NCBI GenBank assembly: GCA_947499255.1
Contig: CANMNF010000002.1
Span: 260,430-324,429 of the forward strand
Length of the DNA: 64,000 bases
From: an uncultured Sphingomonadaceae bacterium
Lineage (GTDB): Bacteria > Pseudomonadota > Alphaproteobacteria > Sphingomonadales > Sphingomonadaceae
Direction: 5' to 3'
Shown: one piece after another, positions 35,788 to 46,029 of the stretch
How positions within the stretch are numbered: position 1 is the stretch's first letter
Layout: each line of letters opens with the position of its first letter
Notes under the pieces: generated by a model
Told to the model about the DNA's origin: nothing
Database searches by the model: none
The model's input: the letters and a program-made list of their open reading frames with translations, nothing else
Translations under genes and position numbers: made by a program

Positions 35788-36435
35788 ATGACCAGGACAC
35801 TAACTTTTGGCATCGCCGCCATCGCCTTGATAAGCAGCACCGCTGCCATTGCCCAGAACCGTTCTGGCGGTGAAGACATGACCCGCGCCGCTGCTGAAAC
35901 ACGCGCTGGCGAAATGTTCGCAAAAATGGATGTGAACGGCGATGGAGAACTGAACCAAGCTGATCGTGAAGCCAAGCGGATGGAACGCTTTGCCGCAACC
36001 GATACCGATGGCAATGGTGAGCTAAGCTATGCTGAAATGACCGCTGCACGCGAAGCCAAAAAGGCAAAGCGCAGCGAACGGCGCGAACAACGCCGTGCCC
36101 AACGCGCACAACGCGGCGCCGAAGCTGGTGCCCAAACCGAAGAGCGCCGTGGCAGCGGTGAACGTCGCGCAATGCGCGGCAAGCGTGGCGGTGAACGCGG
36201 CGATATGGGTCGCCGGATGATGCAGCGCGCGGATACCGATCAATCGGGCAGCGTTAGTCAGGCAGAATTCATGACCGCTGCCCTTACCCGTTTTGACCGC
36301 ACCGATGCCAATAGCGATGGCACGGTGACTACCGAAGAACGCCGCGCCCAACGCGCAAGTATGCGCAGCCAAATGCGCGAGAAAAAGCGCGAGCGCCGCA
36401 GCGCCAACCGCGCCGAACGCGCAACGCAAGGATGA
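35788..36435 (+). CDS. Exported EF-hand domain protein
   Basis: A 215-residue protein from ATG 35788 (TTGGAGAG upstream), with a signal peptide (about 1-22, ending AIAQ). Four EF-hand loops can be read: DVNGDGELNQAD, DTDGNGELSYAE, DTDQSGSVSQAE and DANSDGTVTTEE. They are separated by a long Arg/Ala/Glu-rich helical region, and the C-terminus is very basic. It should bind calcium in the periplasm. Its stop overlaps the response-regulator start by four bases, so it belongs to one operon with the two-component system and may provide its signal. The exact role is unknown. Confidence 0.82.
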   Translation: MTRTLTFGIAAIALISSTAAIAQNRSGGEDMTRAAAETRAGEMFAKMDVNGDGELNQADREAKRMERFAATDTDGNGELSYAEMTAAREAKKAKRSERREQRRAQRAQRGAEAGAQTEERRGSGERRAMRGKRGGERGDMGRRMMQRADTDQSGSVSQAEFMTAALTRFDRTDANSDGTVTTEERRAQRASMRSQMREKKRERRSANRAERATQG

Positions 36436-37178
36436 GCGAAAGCCCGCTTTGTGTGTTGCTGGTCGATGATGAAGCCAGTCTTCGTGAGCCCCTGGCCGAG
36501 TATCTCACTCGCCAGGGGTTTCGCGTCATCGAAGCTGACGATGCTGCCAAAGCGCGCTCGTCCCTGCGCGAAGAAACGCCTGACCTGGTGCTGCTTGATA
36601 TCATGATGCCGGGTGAAGATGGCCTTTCGTTATGCCGCCACCTTGTCGAAACACAGAACTTGCCGGTAATCCTGCTCACCGCGCGCGGGGAAGCAACGGA
36701 CAGGATTGTCGGACTGGAAATTGGCGCTGACGATTATGTCGTCAAACCGTTTGAACCGCGCGAGCTGGTAGCGCGCATCCGCTCTGTTCTTAGGCGCGCC
36801 AGCAAAAGCAGCGCGCCCAGCGATCAAAGCGATGATCATTACAGCTTTGATGGCTGGCAGCTTGATCCGCTCAAACGCCGCCTCAGCGATCCAGAGGGGA
36901 CCATTGTGCCGATCTCCTCAGCAGAATTTCGGCTGTTGACCGCGTTTCTGGAACATCCGCGTCAAGTGCTCGACCGGGATCGATTGCTCGATATGGTACA
37001 AGGGCGCGAGGCGCATTTGTTTGACCGTGCGGTCGATAATCAAGTCAGCCGCCTGCGCCGCAAAATCGAAGTTGACAGCCGCGATGCCAAATTGATCCAA
37101 ACCGTTTGGGGCGGTGGGTATCGCTTTGCTTGCGATGTCAAACGTATCGCGCCGCCTGTTCAGGCCAGCACGGACTAA
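36432..37178 (+). CDS. OmpR-family response regulator
   Basis: A 248-residue regulator with a receiver domain (about 5-118; phospho-acceptor Asp56 in LVLLDIMMPGEDG, conserved Lys in DDYVVKPFEP) and a winged-helix Trans_reg_C domain (FRLLTAFLEHPRQVLDRDRL, ending VWGGGYRFACD). It is coupled by ATGA overlap to the EF-hand gene and is followed by the histidine kinase seven bases after its stop. Target genes are unknown. Similar EF-hand/regulator/kinase trios occur in other Sphingomonadales. Confidence 0.93.
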   Translation: MSESPLCVLLVDDEASLREPLAEYLTRQGFRVIEADDAAKARSSLREETPDLVLLDIMMPGEDGLSLCRHLVETQNLPVILLTARGEATDRIVGLEIGADDYVVKPFEPRELVARIRSVLRRASKSSAPSDQSDDHYSFDGWQLDPLKRRLSDPEGTIVPISSAEFRLLTAFLEHPRQVLDRDRLLDMVQGREAHLFDRAVDNQVSRLRRKIEVDSRDAKLIQTVWGGGYRFACDVKRIAPPVQASTD

Positions 37179-37185
37179 AGCGCTG

Positions 37186-38571
37186 ATGCGCCGCTATCTG
37201 CCCAAAAGCCTGCTTGGCCAAATGCTGCTGGCGGTGGCGCTGGCCTTGTTGGTGGCGCAAAGTATTTCTGCTGTGCTGATCTATCGCAGCGATCAACAGC
37301 TTCGCGAGGCACGGCTTATCAATGGCCTGGCTTTCCAGCTTGTCGCGCCGGGACGCGGGCCGCGCGTAGCCGAAGGCCCCTTAAGAAGCCAGCGCGGCGA
37401 ACGCCGGCAACGGCGCATTGCGCGCCTGTTTGAAAATGTTCAGGAACCGCGCGAAACAGCGCGCGAGCAGGCACTTATCACTGTGCTCGAACGGCAAGAT
37501 ATCGCGGTAGAAAAGGTGGTTGTATTGCGCCGCGAAGTCCCGCAACCCGGCGGTGAGCCTGACACAATGCTGGGCCGCCGTTTGATTGAGCGTGCGCGAA
37601 TGGATGGGGCCGAAAACTTTCTACTGGCAGGGCTGAAGCGTGAAGGGGCTGACAATTGGAGCCTGGCCCGCACCATTATTCCGGCCCCCACACGCAGCCC
37701 CGCCATCGCTATCGCTTTGCAGACATTGGTGCTTTTTTTGGTGTTGGTGGGAGGCCTTGCGTTTTTGTTGCGCCGTATCACCCGCCCTTTGGCAGAACTG
37801 GCCGACAGAACGGACAAATTTGCCGGATTGCCGGGCGAAATCACGCCGCTGGAACCCTCTGGTCCGGCAGATATGCGCCGCCTGATCACTGCGCATAATG
37901 CCATGGAGCGACGCATCGCTGCTTTGATCGATGAAAAGGATGTGATGCTGGGTGCAATCGGCCATGATTTGAAAACACCGCTCGCCGCGATGCGCGTGCG
38001 GATTGAAAGCGTGGAAGATGAAACAGAACGCGCCCGCATGGCAGCAAGCATTGAGGACATTACCGTAACGCTCGACGATATCTTGTCACTGGCCCGCGTA
38101 GGCCGCCCCTCCGATCCTTTGGAGCGGACCGATCTTGGCGCGTTGGTTGCATCAATTGTTGAAGAATTTGAAGATATGCAGCGTGATGTTGAGCTGGTGA
38201 TCAGCGAACGTATCGCCACAAAACTACGCGCAACCTGGCTGCGGCGTGCTTTGCGCAATCTGATCGGCAATGCACTGCGTTATGGGGAACAGGCGCGGGT
38301 GTCTGTGCTCAAAAAGGGTAATGAAGCGGTGATCTGCATTGTCGATAAAGGCCCCGGCATCCCCGATGGTCGCATCGCTGATATGTTGGAGCCGTTCAAA
38401 CGCGGCGATGCCTCGCGCAATCGCGGCACAGGCGGCACGGGTCTTGGCCTGACATTGGCGCGCGCTATCGCTGAACAGCATGGCGGGACGCTATCGCTCA
38501 GCAACCAGATGGGCGAAGACGGCAAGGTTGAAGGGCTAAGGGCAGAATTGCGCTTGCCGCTGATCGGATAA
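37186..38571 (+). CDS. Sensor histidine kinase
   Basis: A 461-residue kinase from ATG 37186, the first start after the regulator stop (the frame is open back to 37114 but would overlap). It has a membrane helix near 8-30, a periplasmic sensor region of about 140 residues rich in Arg/Glu, a second helix near 178-200 and a HAMP domain (RRITRPLAELADRTDKF). The HisKA box carries His260 in AIGHDLKTPLAAM. The ATPase has N box GNALRYGE, G1 DKGPGIPDG and G2 GGTGLGLTLARAIAEQHGG. It should phosphorylate the neighbouring OmpR-type regulator. Confidence 0.93.
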   Translation: MRRYLPKSLLGQMLLAVALALLVAQSISAVLIYRSDQQLREARLINGLAFQLVAPGRGPRVAEGPLRSQRGERRQRRIARLFENVQEPRETAREQALITVLERQDIAVEKVVVLRREVPQPGGEPDTMLGRRLIERARMDGAENFLLAGLKREGADNWSLARTIIPAPTRSPAIAIALQTLVLFLVLVGGLAFLLRRITRPLAELADRTDKFAGLPGEITPLEPSGPADMRRLITAHNAMERRIAALIDEKDVMLGAIGHDLKTPLAAMRVRIESVEDETERARMAASIEDITVTLDDILSLARVGRPSDPLERTDLGALVASIVEEFEDMQRDVELVISERIATKLRATWLRRALRNLIGNALRYGEQARVSVLKKGNEAVICIVDKGPGIPDGRIADMLEPFKRGDASRNRGTGGTGLGLTLARAIAEQHGGTLSLSNQMGEDGKVEGLRAELRLPLIG

Positions 38572-38669
38572 ACACTCGATTTAAGGCTTGCACTCTGATA
38601 AACGGTTTCTCCTGAAATCAAAAGCGCTGTAAAACGCGCTCATCACCATCAGGGATTTACCGACAAACC

Positions 38670-41345
38670 ATGCGATCCATTTATGCCGCTGCACTTCTTG
38701 CCAGCGCCGCACTCTTTGCCCCCGTCACAGCTTTTGCCGATGATCATGGCGCAAGCTTCACCGCCGCCCCGCTTGATGCCAGCATCCCCAGTGATCTGCC
38801 ACGCAATGCGCGCCCGCTGCATTATGACATCACCATTCGCCCCGTCGCTGATACGCTTTGGCTCGGCGGATCGGTGCGCATCACGATGGAAGTGTATGAA
38901 AACTCTGACAATTTGACTCTGCACGCCAATTCTATCGAAGTGGCCGATGCGGTGCTGCACAGCCCCGGCGGTTCGCAAACCACGCTCACCCTTGCAGGCA
39001 GTGACGATGCCAAACAGACCATCACTTTGGCTGCGCCCAATACCATCGCGCCTGGAACCTATTACCTCGACATCACCTATACCGGCACAATCACCACGCA
39101 GGCGGTTGGGCTGTTCGCGCTGGATTATGCGGACAAGATTACAGGCAAGGAAAAGCGCGGGCTGTTCACGCAATTCCAGGCTCCTGATGCACGCCGCTTT
39201 GCGCCCATGTTTGATGAGCCTGCTTATAAAGCCACATTTGATCTGACCGCGATCGTGCCAGCAGCACAGATGCCGATCAGCAATATGCCGATCACACGCG
39301 AACACGCGCTTGGCGATGGCATGAAACAGGTATCCTTCGACACCAGCCCTGTCATGTCATCCTATCTGCTGTTTTTCAGTGTCGGCGATTTTGAACGGGC
39401 CAGCATGATCGCCCCTGATGGCACCGATATCGGCATTATCGCGCCGCAAGGTAGCGGTGAACAGGCCCGCTTCGCGCTGGAAGAAAGCGCGCGCATGATG
39501 CCGTGGTTTGAAGATTACTTTGGCATGCCTTACGGGCTGCCCAAGCTGGATAATGTCGCGGGACCGGGGCGATCGCAATTTTTCGGCGCGATGGAAAATT
39601 GGGGCGCGATTTTCACGTTCGAGCGGTATTTGCTCAACGATCCGGCCAATACCAGCCCTGCGGCCCGGCAAACGATTGTGGTGTTTCTGGCCCATGAAAT
39701 CGCACATCAATGGTTTGGCAATATCATCACTATGGCATGGTGGGATGATCTGTGGCTCAACGAAGGGTTTGCCAGCTGGCTTGAGACAAAGATCACCCAT
39801 GATCTGCACCCCAGCTGGCATGCCGATATGCGCCGTATCCGGGTGCGAGAACGGGCGATGGAACTGGATGCAGTGCGTTCGGCAAAACCGGTAATCAGAC
39901 CCATCAGCACCGTAGCGCAAACCGCACAGGCCTTTGACCAGATCACCTATGCCAAAGGCGAAGCGGTGATCGCGATGTTCGAAGCGGCAGCGGGCGAAGA
40001 TACTTTCCGCGAAGGCCTGCAATTGTATTTTGATCGCCATGCATTTGAAAACACTGTCAGTGATGATTTATGGAATGCAATGGAAGCGGCGGGCGCTAAT
40101 GGTCTGCGCGATATTGCCAATGATTTTACCCGGCAGGCCGGCGTCCCACTGGTCACCGCGCAAAGCCAATGCGTGGCAGGGCAAACCCGGTTGTCATTGA
40201 CGCAAGGGCAATTCACGCTGGACCGGCGCGAAGATCCGAATTTCAAACCGGCCAGCTGGCGCGTTCCGCTCAACATTTCGGTCAATGGCAGCGCACCTAT
40301 ACCACATGTTTTGCAAGGCGAAGCTGAGCTTACCCTGCCTGGATGCGGCGCGGTCAACGTGAATGCCGGGCAAGTTGGCTATTTCCGGGTTGATTATACC
40401 GATGCGATGATGGCCGATCATGTCGCCGCCTTTGGCGATTACCAGCCGCTTGATCAAATGGGCTTGTTGCGTGAAGCGATTGCGATGAGCTTTGCCGGAT
40501 ATAAACCGATTGATTACGGTTTGGCTTTGCTGGAAGCGGTGCCAGCCGATGCCAATCCGTTGGTGACGCAATATGCCGTTGGCCTGTGGGCAGACATGTA
40601 TGCGGCAATCTCAGAAGAGCTCCCACAAGAGCGCGCGCAAATTGCCGCGATTGCGATGGAAAACTGGGCCAGCCGCCTGGAAAGCTTGGGGCTGGAACCC
40701 AAACCGGGGGAGCCTTTGGCCGATGCCAATTTGCGCGCCGGAATGATCGCGGCATTTGGCCAATTGGGGGATGAGGCCATCCTTGCTCAGGCGCGCGCCA
40801 ACTTTGCCGCGCTGGCCGATGATCCGCGCGCTTTGGATGGACCGCTCAAAACCACATGGCTCAATCTGGCGACGCAAGATGCTGGCTTGGAGCAGTGGGA
40901 ATTGTTGGTCGATCTGGCGGCCAATTCAGACAGCGCAGTGGAGCGCGAGCTGTATTATGGCCGCTTGGGCGCAACCTATGATGAAGAGCTTGCACAACGG
41001 GCGCTGGATCTGGCGCTGACCGGGGAGGCGGGCACGTTTTCCGCGCAAATCATAAATTCTGTTTCCATTCGCCACCCCGCATTGGCGTTTGAATTTGCCG
41101 TTGCCAATTACGATGCCGTGCGCGCGCTGGTCGATGATTCAGGCTGGCAAGGTTATATCGCGGATCTGGCGCTCAACTCCAGTGATCCGGCCATCATCGA
41201 TCAATTGCGCGAATTCAGCAAGGATTTGCCAGCCGATGAGGCCGAACCGTTTGAACGCGTGATGGGCGTAATCGCGCTGACCATTGCGCGCCAGGGATCA
41301 ACGCAGGACGGTGTTATACAATGGCTGGCAACACGCGCGCAGTGA
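38670..41345 (+). CDS. M1 family aminopeptidase (aminopeptidase N-like), exported
   Basis: An 891-residue gluzincin with a Sec signal peptide (about 1-24, ending AFAD). The exopeptidase motif GAMENWGAI lies near residue 310. The zinc site HEIAHQWFG starts at His342, and the third ligand Glu is in LNEGFASW, about 18 residues on. A catalytic Tyr-bearing segment and an ERAP1-like alpha-helical C-terminal domain follow. It cleaves N-terminal residues from peptides in the periplasm. It stands alone between the two-component system and the convergent HerA-like gene, four bases away. Confidence 0.92.
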   Translation: MRSIYAAALLASAALFAPVTAFADDHGASFTAAPLDASIPSDLPRNARPLHYDITIRPVADTLWLGGSVRITMEVYENSDNLTLHANSIEVADAVLHSPGGSQTTLTLAGSDDAKQTITLAAPNTIAPGTYYLDITYTGTITTQAVGLFALDYADKITGKEKRGLFTQFQAPDARRFAPMFDEPAYKATFDLTAIVPAAQMPISNMPITREHALGDGMKQVSFDTSPVMSSYLLFFSVGDFERASMIAPDGTDIGIIAPQGSGEQARFALEESARMMPWFEDYFGMPYGLPKLDNVAGPGRSQFFGAMENWGAIFTFERYLLNDPANTSPAARQTIVVFLAHEIAHQWFGNIITMAWWDDLWLNEGFASWLETKITHDLHPSWHADMRRIRVRERAMELDAVRSAKPVIRPISTVAQTAQAFDQITYAKGEAVIAMFEAAAGEDTFREGLQLYFDRHAFENTVSDDLWNAMEAAGANGLRDIANDFTRQAGVPLVTAQSQCVAGQTRLSLTQGQFTLDRREDPNFKPASWRVPLNISVNGSAPIPHVLQGEAELTLPGCGAVNVNAGQVGYFRVDYTDAMMADHVAAFGDYQPLDQMGLLREAIAMSFAGYKPIDYGLALLEAVPADANPLVTQYAVGLWADMYAAISEELPQERAQIAAIAMENWASRLESLGLEPKPGEPLADANLRAGMIAAFGQLGDEAILAQARANFAALADDPRALDGPLKTTWLNLATQDAGLEQWELLVDLAANSDSAVERELYYGRLGATYDEELAQRALDLALTGEAGTFSAQIINSVSIRHPALAFEFAVANYDAVRALVDDSGWQGYIADLALNSSDPAIIDQLREFSKDLPADEAEPFERVMGVIALTIARQGSTQDGVIQWLATRAQ

Positions 41346-41349
41346 TGCT

Positions 41350-42924
41350 CTAGCGCATTAACCCGCCCACCAGATTGCGCACGAAACGCCCGGCAACACC
41401 GCCGCCAAGCTCTGTCGCAATTGTGCCCGCTGCCGATGTGGCTGCGGTGCGCATGGGATTGGCGCGCGATGTCTTGCCCAGCACGGCAGCAGCGGCGACA
41501 GAGGCCAGCGAGCCAGCTGCAGCTTTCATCGCCCGCTCACCCGCTTTTTTCCAGATGGAGGTGGATTTGCGGCTCTTTTTGCGCACTTCCTCCTCGCCCT
41601 TTTCCTCAACTTCGGCAGCGGTTTCGGCCGCATCCAGCGCTTTTTGGGCGAGCACTTCTTCTGCGCTTTCCCGGTCAACCAGCACATCATATTTGCCTTC
41701 TGCCGGGCTGATTGACTGGATGATTGCGCGTTCTTTCTTGGTCACCGGGCCAAGGCGCGAACGCGGCGGCTTGATCAAAGTGCGCTCAACAATCGTGGGC
41801 GCGCCATCTTCATCCAAAGTGGAAACCAGCGCCTCACCCACGCGCAATTCGGTAATCGCTGTTTCCACATCAAGGTCAGGATTGATGCGAAAGGTCTCTG
41901 CCGCCGCCTTGATCGCGCGCTTATCGCGCGGGGTGAAAGCACGCAGGGCATGTTGCGCGCGGTTGCCCAACTGCCCGGCGACGTCTTCCGGAATATCAAT
42001 CGGGTTTTGCGTCACGAAAAACACGCCCACCCCTTTGGACCGGATCAGGCGCACGACCTGTTCAATCTTGTCTTCCAAGGCCTTTGGCGCATCATCGAAC
42101 AGCAAATGCGCCTCATCAAAGAAGAACACGAGCTTGGGCTTTTCCGGATCGCCCACTTCGGGCAGGCTTTCAAACAGTTCTGCCAGCAACCACAGCAGGA
42201 ATGTTGCATAAAGCTTGGGGCTGCGCATCAATTTGTCAGCCGCCAGCACATTTACATAGCCGCGGCCATTTTCATCAACCTGAAGAAAATCATCGATTTC
42301 CAGCGCCGGTTCGCCAAAGAAATTGTCCGCCCCTTGCGCTTCAAAGCTGAGCAATTGCCGCTGGATCGCGCCCACGCTGGCCCTGGTGACATTGCCATAT
42401 TGCTCAGAGAGTTCTTTGGCATTTTGCGATGCCCACAAAAGCATGGACTGCAAATCTTCAAAATCGAGCAGCAGCAGGCCATTTTCATCAGCATAGCGGA
42501 AGATGATCTGCAACACGCCTTCCTGCGTGTCGTTCAAATCCAGCAAGCGCGCCAAAAGCAGCGGCCCCATTTCTGAAACGGTGGTGCGCACAGGATGGCC
42601 TTGCTCCCCGTACAAATCCCAGAAAATCACCGGATTATCGGAGTATTCGTAATCCTCCATGCCCAGCAATTCAGCGCGCTCTTCCAGCTTGTCAGCATGT
42701 TTGAACTTGGGCGAACCGGCCATCGCAATGCCCGACAAATCGCCTTTCACATCGGCCACAAACACCGGCACGCCATTGGCTGAAAAGCTCTCTGCCATGC
42801 CTTGCAAGGTCACCGTTTTGCCCGTGCCGGTGGCCCCTGCGATCAGCCCGTGCCGATTGGCCCGCGACAAATCGAGCGCCTGGCGCTCTCCATCAAGATC
42901 ATTGCCGAGAAATATGTCCGCCAT
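41350..42924 (-). CDS. HerA-like ATPase, DUF853 family
   Basis: A 524-residue P-loop ATPase. Walker A is [16 protein letters not shown] near residue 31, Walker [16 protein letters not shown] near 265, and a sensor/Arg motif [20 protein letters not shown] follows. The C-terminal 90 residues are Lys/Glu- then Ala/Gly-rich. The family resembles the HerA/FtsK translocases but has no settled function. It was once called NrpA or YjgR. It is divergent from the PabB-PabC gene; the frame of that gene runs far into this one on the other strand but without a start signal. Confidence 0.88.
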   Translation of the reverse strand: MADIFLGNDLDGERQALDLSRANRHGLIAGATGTGKTVTLQGMAESFSANGVPVFVADVKGDLSGIAMAGSPKFKHADKLEERAELLGMEDYEYSDNPVIFWDLYGEQGHPVRTTVSEMGPLLLARLLDLNDTQEGVLQIIFRYADENGLLLLDFEDLQSMLLWASQNAKELSEQYGNVTRASVGAIQRQLLSFEAQGADNFFGEPALEIDDFLQVDENGRGYVNVLAADKLMRSPKLYATFLLWLLAELFESLPEVGDPEKPKLVFFFDEAHLLFDDAPKALEDKIEQVVRLIRSKGVGVFFVTQNPIDIPEDVAGQLGNRAQHALRAFTPRDKRAIKAAAETFRINPDLDVETAITELRVGEALVSTLDEDGAPTIVERTLIKPPRSRLGPVTKKERAIIQSISPAEGKYDVLVDRESAEEVLAQKALDAAETAAEVEEKGEEEVRKKSRKSTSIWKKAGERAMKAAAGSLASVAAAAVLGKTSRANPMRTAATSAAGTIATELGGGVAGRFVRNLVGGLMR

Positions 42925-43027
42925 GTGTGAACCTGCTCTTATGTTGCCCTATGCACTAAACCGTGACGAGCCACTGCCTGTCGGTCAAGCGATAGACACA
43001 CGCGCCCATTGCGCTAGAGCGGAGAAT

Positions 43028-44827
43028 ATGGACCGCGCATCCCCTTTCGTGCTGCTTGATGATGCCCGCGCTGATGGCGCGAGCGATGCTCTACTGTATA
43101 AAAACCCGCGCGAGATCTTCATGGCAAAGCGGCCCGAAGATGTGCTGGGCATGTTGTTCGCCGCCGAAGAAGCGCGCGCCAGTACTGGCGGACATCTTGC
43201 AGGCTATCTCTGCTATGAAGCGGGCCTTGCGATGGAAGCCAAGCTTGCCCCTTTGGCAGCAAAGCGCAGCGGAGCAGATGGACCGCTTTTGTGGTTCGGC
43301 CTGTTTGATGATGTCACGCGCATATCAGCCGAAACGATGCCCCAATGGCTTAGCCAGCAAAGCACAGGCGAGGCCGCGATTGGCCCGATGGTGCCGCAAG
43401 TGTCGCTATCGGCCTATCTCGATGCGTTTGATCACCTGCAGGACGCGATCAAAGCGGGCGATATCTATCAAGCCAATTTGACTTTCCCGATGGCAGGGCC
43501 AGCCAAAGGCGATCCGCTTGCTTTGTATGCCGCGATCCGGCCCGATGCAGCGGCGGGCTATGGCGGGCTGATTTTCGATGGCTCGCACTGGCTTTTGTCA
43601 TTCAGCCCGGAACTGTTTGTCTCGCTCAAAGGCGATGCGGCCAAGGTCAAACCGATGAAAGGCACCCGCCCGCGCGCCGCCACTGCCGCTGCAGACAATG
43701 CCCTGCGCGATGAACTGGCCGCCAGTGTGAAAGACAAAGCGGAAAACCTGATGATCGTTGATCTGATGCGCAACGATCTTAGCCGCGTGGCAATACCGGG
43801 CAGCGTGCAAGTGGATGCGCCGTTCTCGGTCGAAAGCTATCCCACCGTGCACCAGATGGTCTCCACCGTTCATGCGCGATTGGACAAAAGCAAAGGCGCG
43901 GTGGATTTGCTGCGCGCTTTGTTCCCCTGCGGCTCGATCACCGGCACGCCCAAAATCCGCGCGATGGAGCTGATCGACGATGTCGAGCGCGATGCGCGCG
44001 GGCCTTATTGCGGAGCGATTGGGCGGATTGGCAGCGATGGCGATGCCGCTTTTAACGTGGCAATCCGCACTATCCGGCTGACCCCGGGCGAAAATGACAA
44101 GCACAAAGCTGTGTTGGGCGTTGGCGGCGCGATTGTTGCAGATAGCGATGGCATGGGCGAATGGCGCGAATGCCTCATCAAAAGCGCCTTTGTACGGGGC
44201 CGCGCGGGCGGACATGATCTGATTGAAACCATGCGCTTTGATCCCGAAGAAGGCATCGCTCTGCTCGAACTGCATCTGGAACGCATGAAAGCCAGCGCTG
44301 CGCAGCTGGGCTTTGCTTTCGACAGGCATGATGCGCGCAACCGCATTCAAGCGCTGTGTTTTGAGCTGGAGGAGGCGGCGAAACTGCGCCTGATGCTGGC
44401 GCGCAGCGGAGCGATTGCATTGGAAGTGCAACCTTTGCCCGAAGCGCTGGGCGAACCGGCGGCCTGCCTTGCTTTGCCCCATCCCACTGTTACAGGTGAT
44501 TGGCGTTTGCGGCACAAAACCACCGATCGCAATTTTTACGAAGAAGCGCTCATGGTGGCGCACGCAGCAGGCGCGAAAGAGGCATTGTTGGTGCGCGAAG
44601 ATGGGCAGCTGACAGAAGGGTGCTGGACCTCCATCTTTGTGGAGCGTGACGGCATCTTGCTGACCCCGCCATTGGAACTTGGCCTGTTGCCCGGTGTGCT
44701 GCGCCGATCACTGATCGAAGAAGGCCGCGCCTGCGAAGCGGCTTTATCATTAAGCGATCTTGAAGGCGGGTTTCTCATCGGCAACGCTTTACGAGGTCTT
44801 ATGCAAGCCAAGGTCATCACACCATGA
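43028..44827 (+). CDS. pabB: Aminodeoxychorismate synthase component I fused to aminodeoxychorismate lyase
   Basis: A 599-residue fusion from ATG 43028 (GGAGA upstream); earlier in-frame starts lie inside the divergent HerA-like gene and are rejected. Residues 1-370 form the chorismate-binding PabB domain (KAGDIYQANLTFP, PMKGTRPRA, FPCGSITGTPKIRAMELID). Residues 390-599 form a class IV aminotransferase/lyase (PabC) domain with LIETMRFDPEEG and a Lys in RLRHKTTDRNFYEEA for pyridoxal phosphate. Together they turn chorismate into 4-aminobenzoate for folate, given a PabA glutaminase from elsewhere. The stop overlaps the aminotransferase start by four bases. Confidence 0.92.
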   Translation: MDRASPFVLLDDARADGASDALLYKNPREIFMAKRPEDVLGMLFAAEEARASTGGHLAGYLCYEAGLAMEAKLAPLAAKRSGADGPLLWFGLFDDVTRISAETMPQWLSQQSTGEAAIGPMVPQVSLSAYLDAFDHLQDAIKAGDIYQANLTFPMAGPAKGDPLALYAAIRPDAAAGYGGLIFDGSHWLLSFSPELFVSLKGDAAKVKPMKGTRPRAATAAADNALRDELAASVKDKAENLMIVDLMRNDLSRVAIPGSVQVDAPFSVESYPTVHQMVSTVHARLDKSKGAVDLLRALFPCGSITGTPKIRAMELIDDVERDARGPYCGAIGRIGSDGDAAFNVAIRTIRLTPGENDKHKAVLGVGGAIVADSDGMGEWRECLIKSAFVRGRAGGHDLIETMRFDPEEGIALLELHLERMKASAAQLGFAFDRHDARNRIQALCFELEEAAKLRLMLARSGAIALEVQPLPEALGEPAACLALPHPTVTGDWRLRHKTTDRNFYEEALMVAHAAGAKEALLVREDGQLTEGCWTSIFVERDGILLTPPLELGLLPGVLRRSLIEEGRACEAALSLSDLEGGFLIGNALRGLMQAKVITP

Positions 44828-46002
44828 GCCAAGCTTCGCTTTCTTCCGCGCTGCGCCGTATGGAAGCCTCCCCCACCACCGCGATGACTGACCGCGCCAG
44901 CCAGCTGCGCAGCGAGGGCCGCGATATCATCTCGCTTTCGGTGGGAGAGCCTGATTTCGATACCCCGCCCCATGTCATCGCCGCTGCCAAAGCCGCGCTT
45001 GATGCAGGTGAAACGCGCTATACGCCCGTGGCCGGAACGCTTGCTTTACGCAAAGCCGCCGCAGCGCATTATGAACGTGATTTGGGCATTGCTTGCGCTG
45101 CCAAAGATGTGATTGTGACTGCTGGTGGCAAACAGGCGTTGTTCTTTGCATTGGCCGCCACTGTGAACCCTGGTGATGAAGTCATCGTGCCATCGCCATG
45201 GTGGGTCAGCTATCCGCAAATGGTACGTTATGCCGGGGGGCGCGTGGTGCCTTTGATCACCCATGCGCATGACAATTTCTGTTTTGATCCGGGCGATTTT
45301 TCCGCGTTGATCACCCCTTCGACAAAATGGCTTGTGCTCAATTCACCCGGCAATCCCACAGGCGCTGCGTTTTCTGCACAAATGCTCGATGGCATTGCCG
45401 AGGTGCTGCGCCGCAACCCCCATGTGCTGGTGCTCAGCGATGATATCTATGCGCCGCTAATTTATACAGACGCTCCGCATTGCAGCCTTGCTGCACGCCA
45501 TCCTGACTTGGCGAGCCGGATCTGCACCATATCAGGTGTATCGAAAAGCCATGCCATGACCGGCTTTCGCATTGGCTTTGCCACCGGGCCAGATTGGCTG
45601 ATCGGCGCAATGACAAAACTGCAAAGCAATGCTTGCGGCAATCCAGTAGCTCCCAGTCAGGCAGCAGCCGTGGCGGCTTTGACAGGTTCGCAAGACTTCC
45701 TTGGCCAATGGCGCGAAACATTCCGGCGGCGGCGCGATCTGGTGGTCAGCGCGGTCAATGCGATTGAGGGGCTTTCAACGCCCGTTCCCGATGGCGCGTT
45801 TTACTGCTTTATCGATGCCAGCCCGCTGATGGACCGGTTTGGCGGCGATGATGGAAAGCTCGCGCTGCATCTGCTCGAACATGGTGTGGCGGTGGTGGCG
45901 GCAAGCGGTTTTGGCGGCAAAAACGGCTTCCGCATCAGCTTTGCCGCCAGCGAAGAAACTCTTACACAGGCAATGGTGCGCATCGCCAAAGCCCTATCTT
46001 AG
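44824..46002 (+). CDS. Class I pyridoxal-phosphate aminotransferase (aspartate aminotransferase-like)
   Basis: A 392-residue fold-type I aminotransferase. Family blocks include ISLSVGEPDFDTP, TAGGKQALFFALAAT, VLNSPGNPTGAAFS, LSDDIYAPLIY and the pyridoxal-phosphate Lys in TISGVSKSHAMTGFRIG. The C-terminal FRISFAAS provides the substrate-binding Arg. It resembles the aspartate/prephenate aminotransferases (subgroup 1-gamma) of alphaproteobacteria. It is coupled to pabBC by ATGA overlap. The amino acid used is not certain. Confidence 0.9.
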   Translation: MSQASLSSALRRMEASPTTAMTDRASQLRSEGRDIISLSVGEPDFDTPPHVIAAAKAALDAGETRYTPVAGTLALRKAAAAHYERDLGIACAAKDVIVTAGGKQALFFALAATVNPGDEVIVPSPWWVSYPQMVRYAGGRVVPLITHAHDNFCFDPGDFSALITPSTKWLVLNSPGNPTGAAFSAQMLDGIAEVLRRNPHVLVLSDDIYAPLIYTDAPHCSLAARHPDLASRICTISGVSKSHAMTGFRIGFATGPDWLIGAMTKLQSNACGNPVAPSQAAAVAALTGSQDFLGQWRETFRRRRDLVVSAVNAIEGLSTPVPDGAFYCFIDASPLMDRFGGDDGKLALHLLEHGVAVVAASGFGGKNGFRISFAASEETLTQAMVRIAKALS

Positions 46003-46029
46003 CGCAGCGCGTTCGGGCATGGGGCGCGT

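Noticed and set aside
42659-43027. Open frame extending the PabB-PabC gene 123 codons upstream
   Set aside because: It lies wholly inside the divergent HerA-like gene or its spacer, has no ribosome site, and the PabB domain begins right after ATG 43028.
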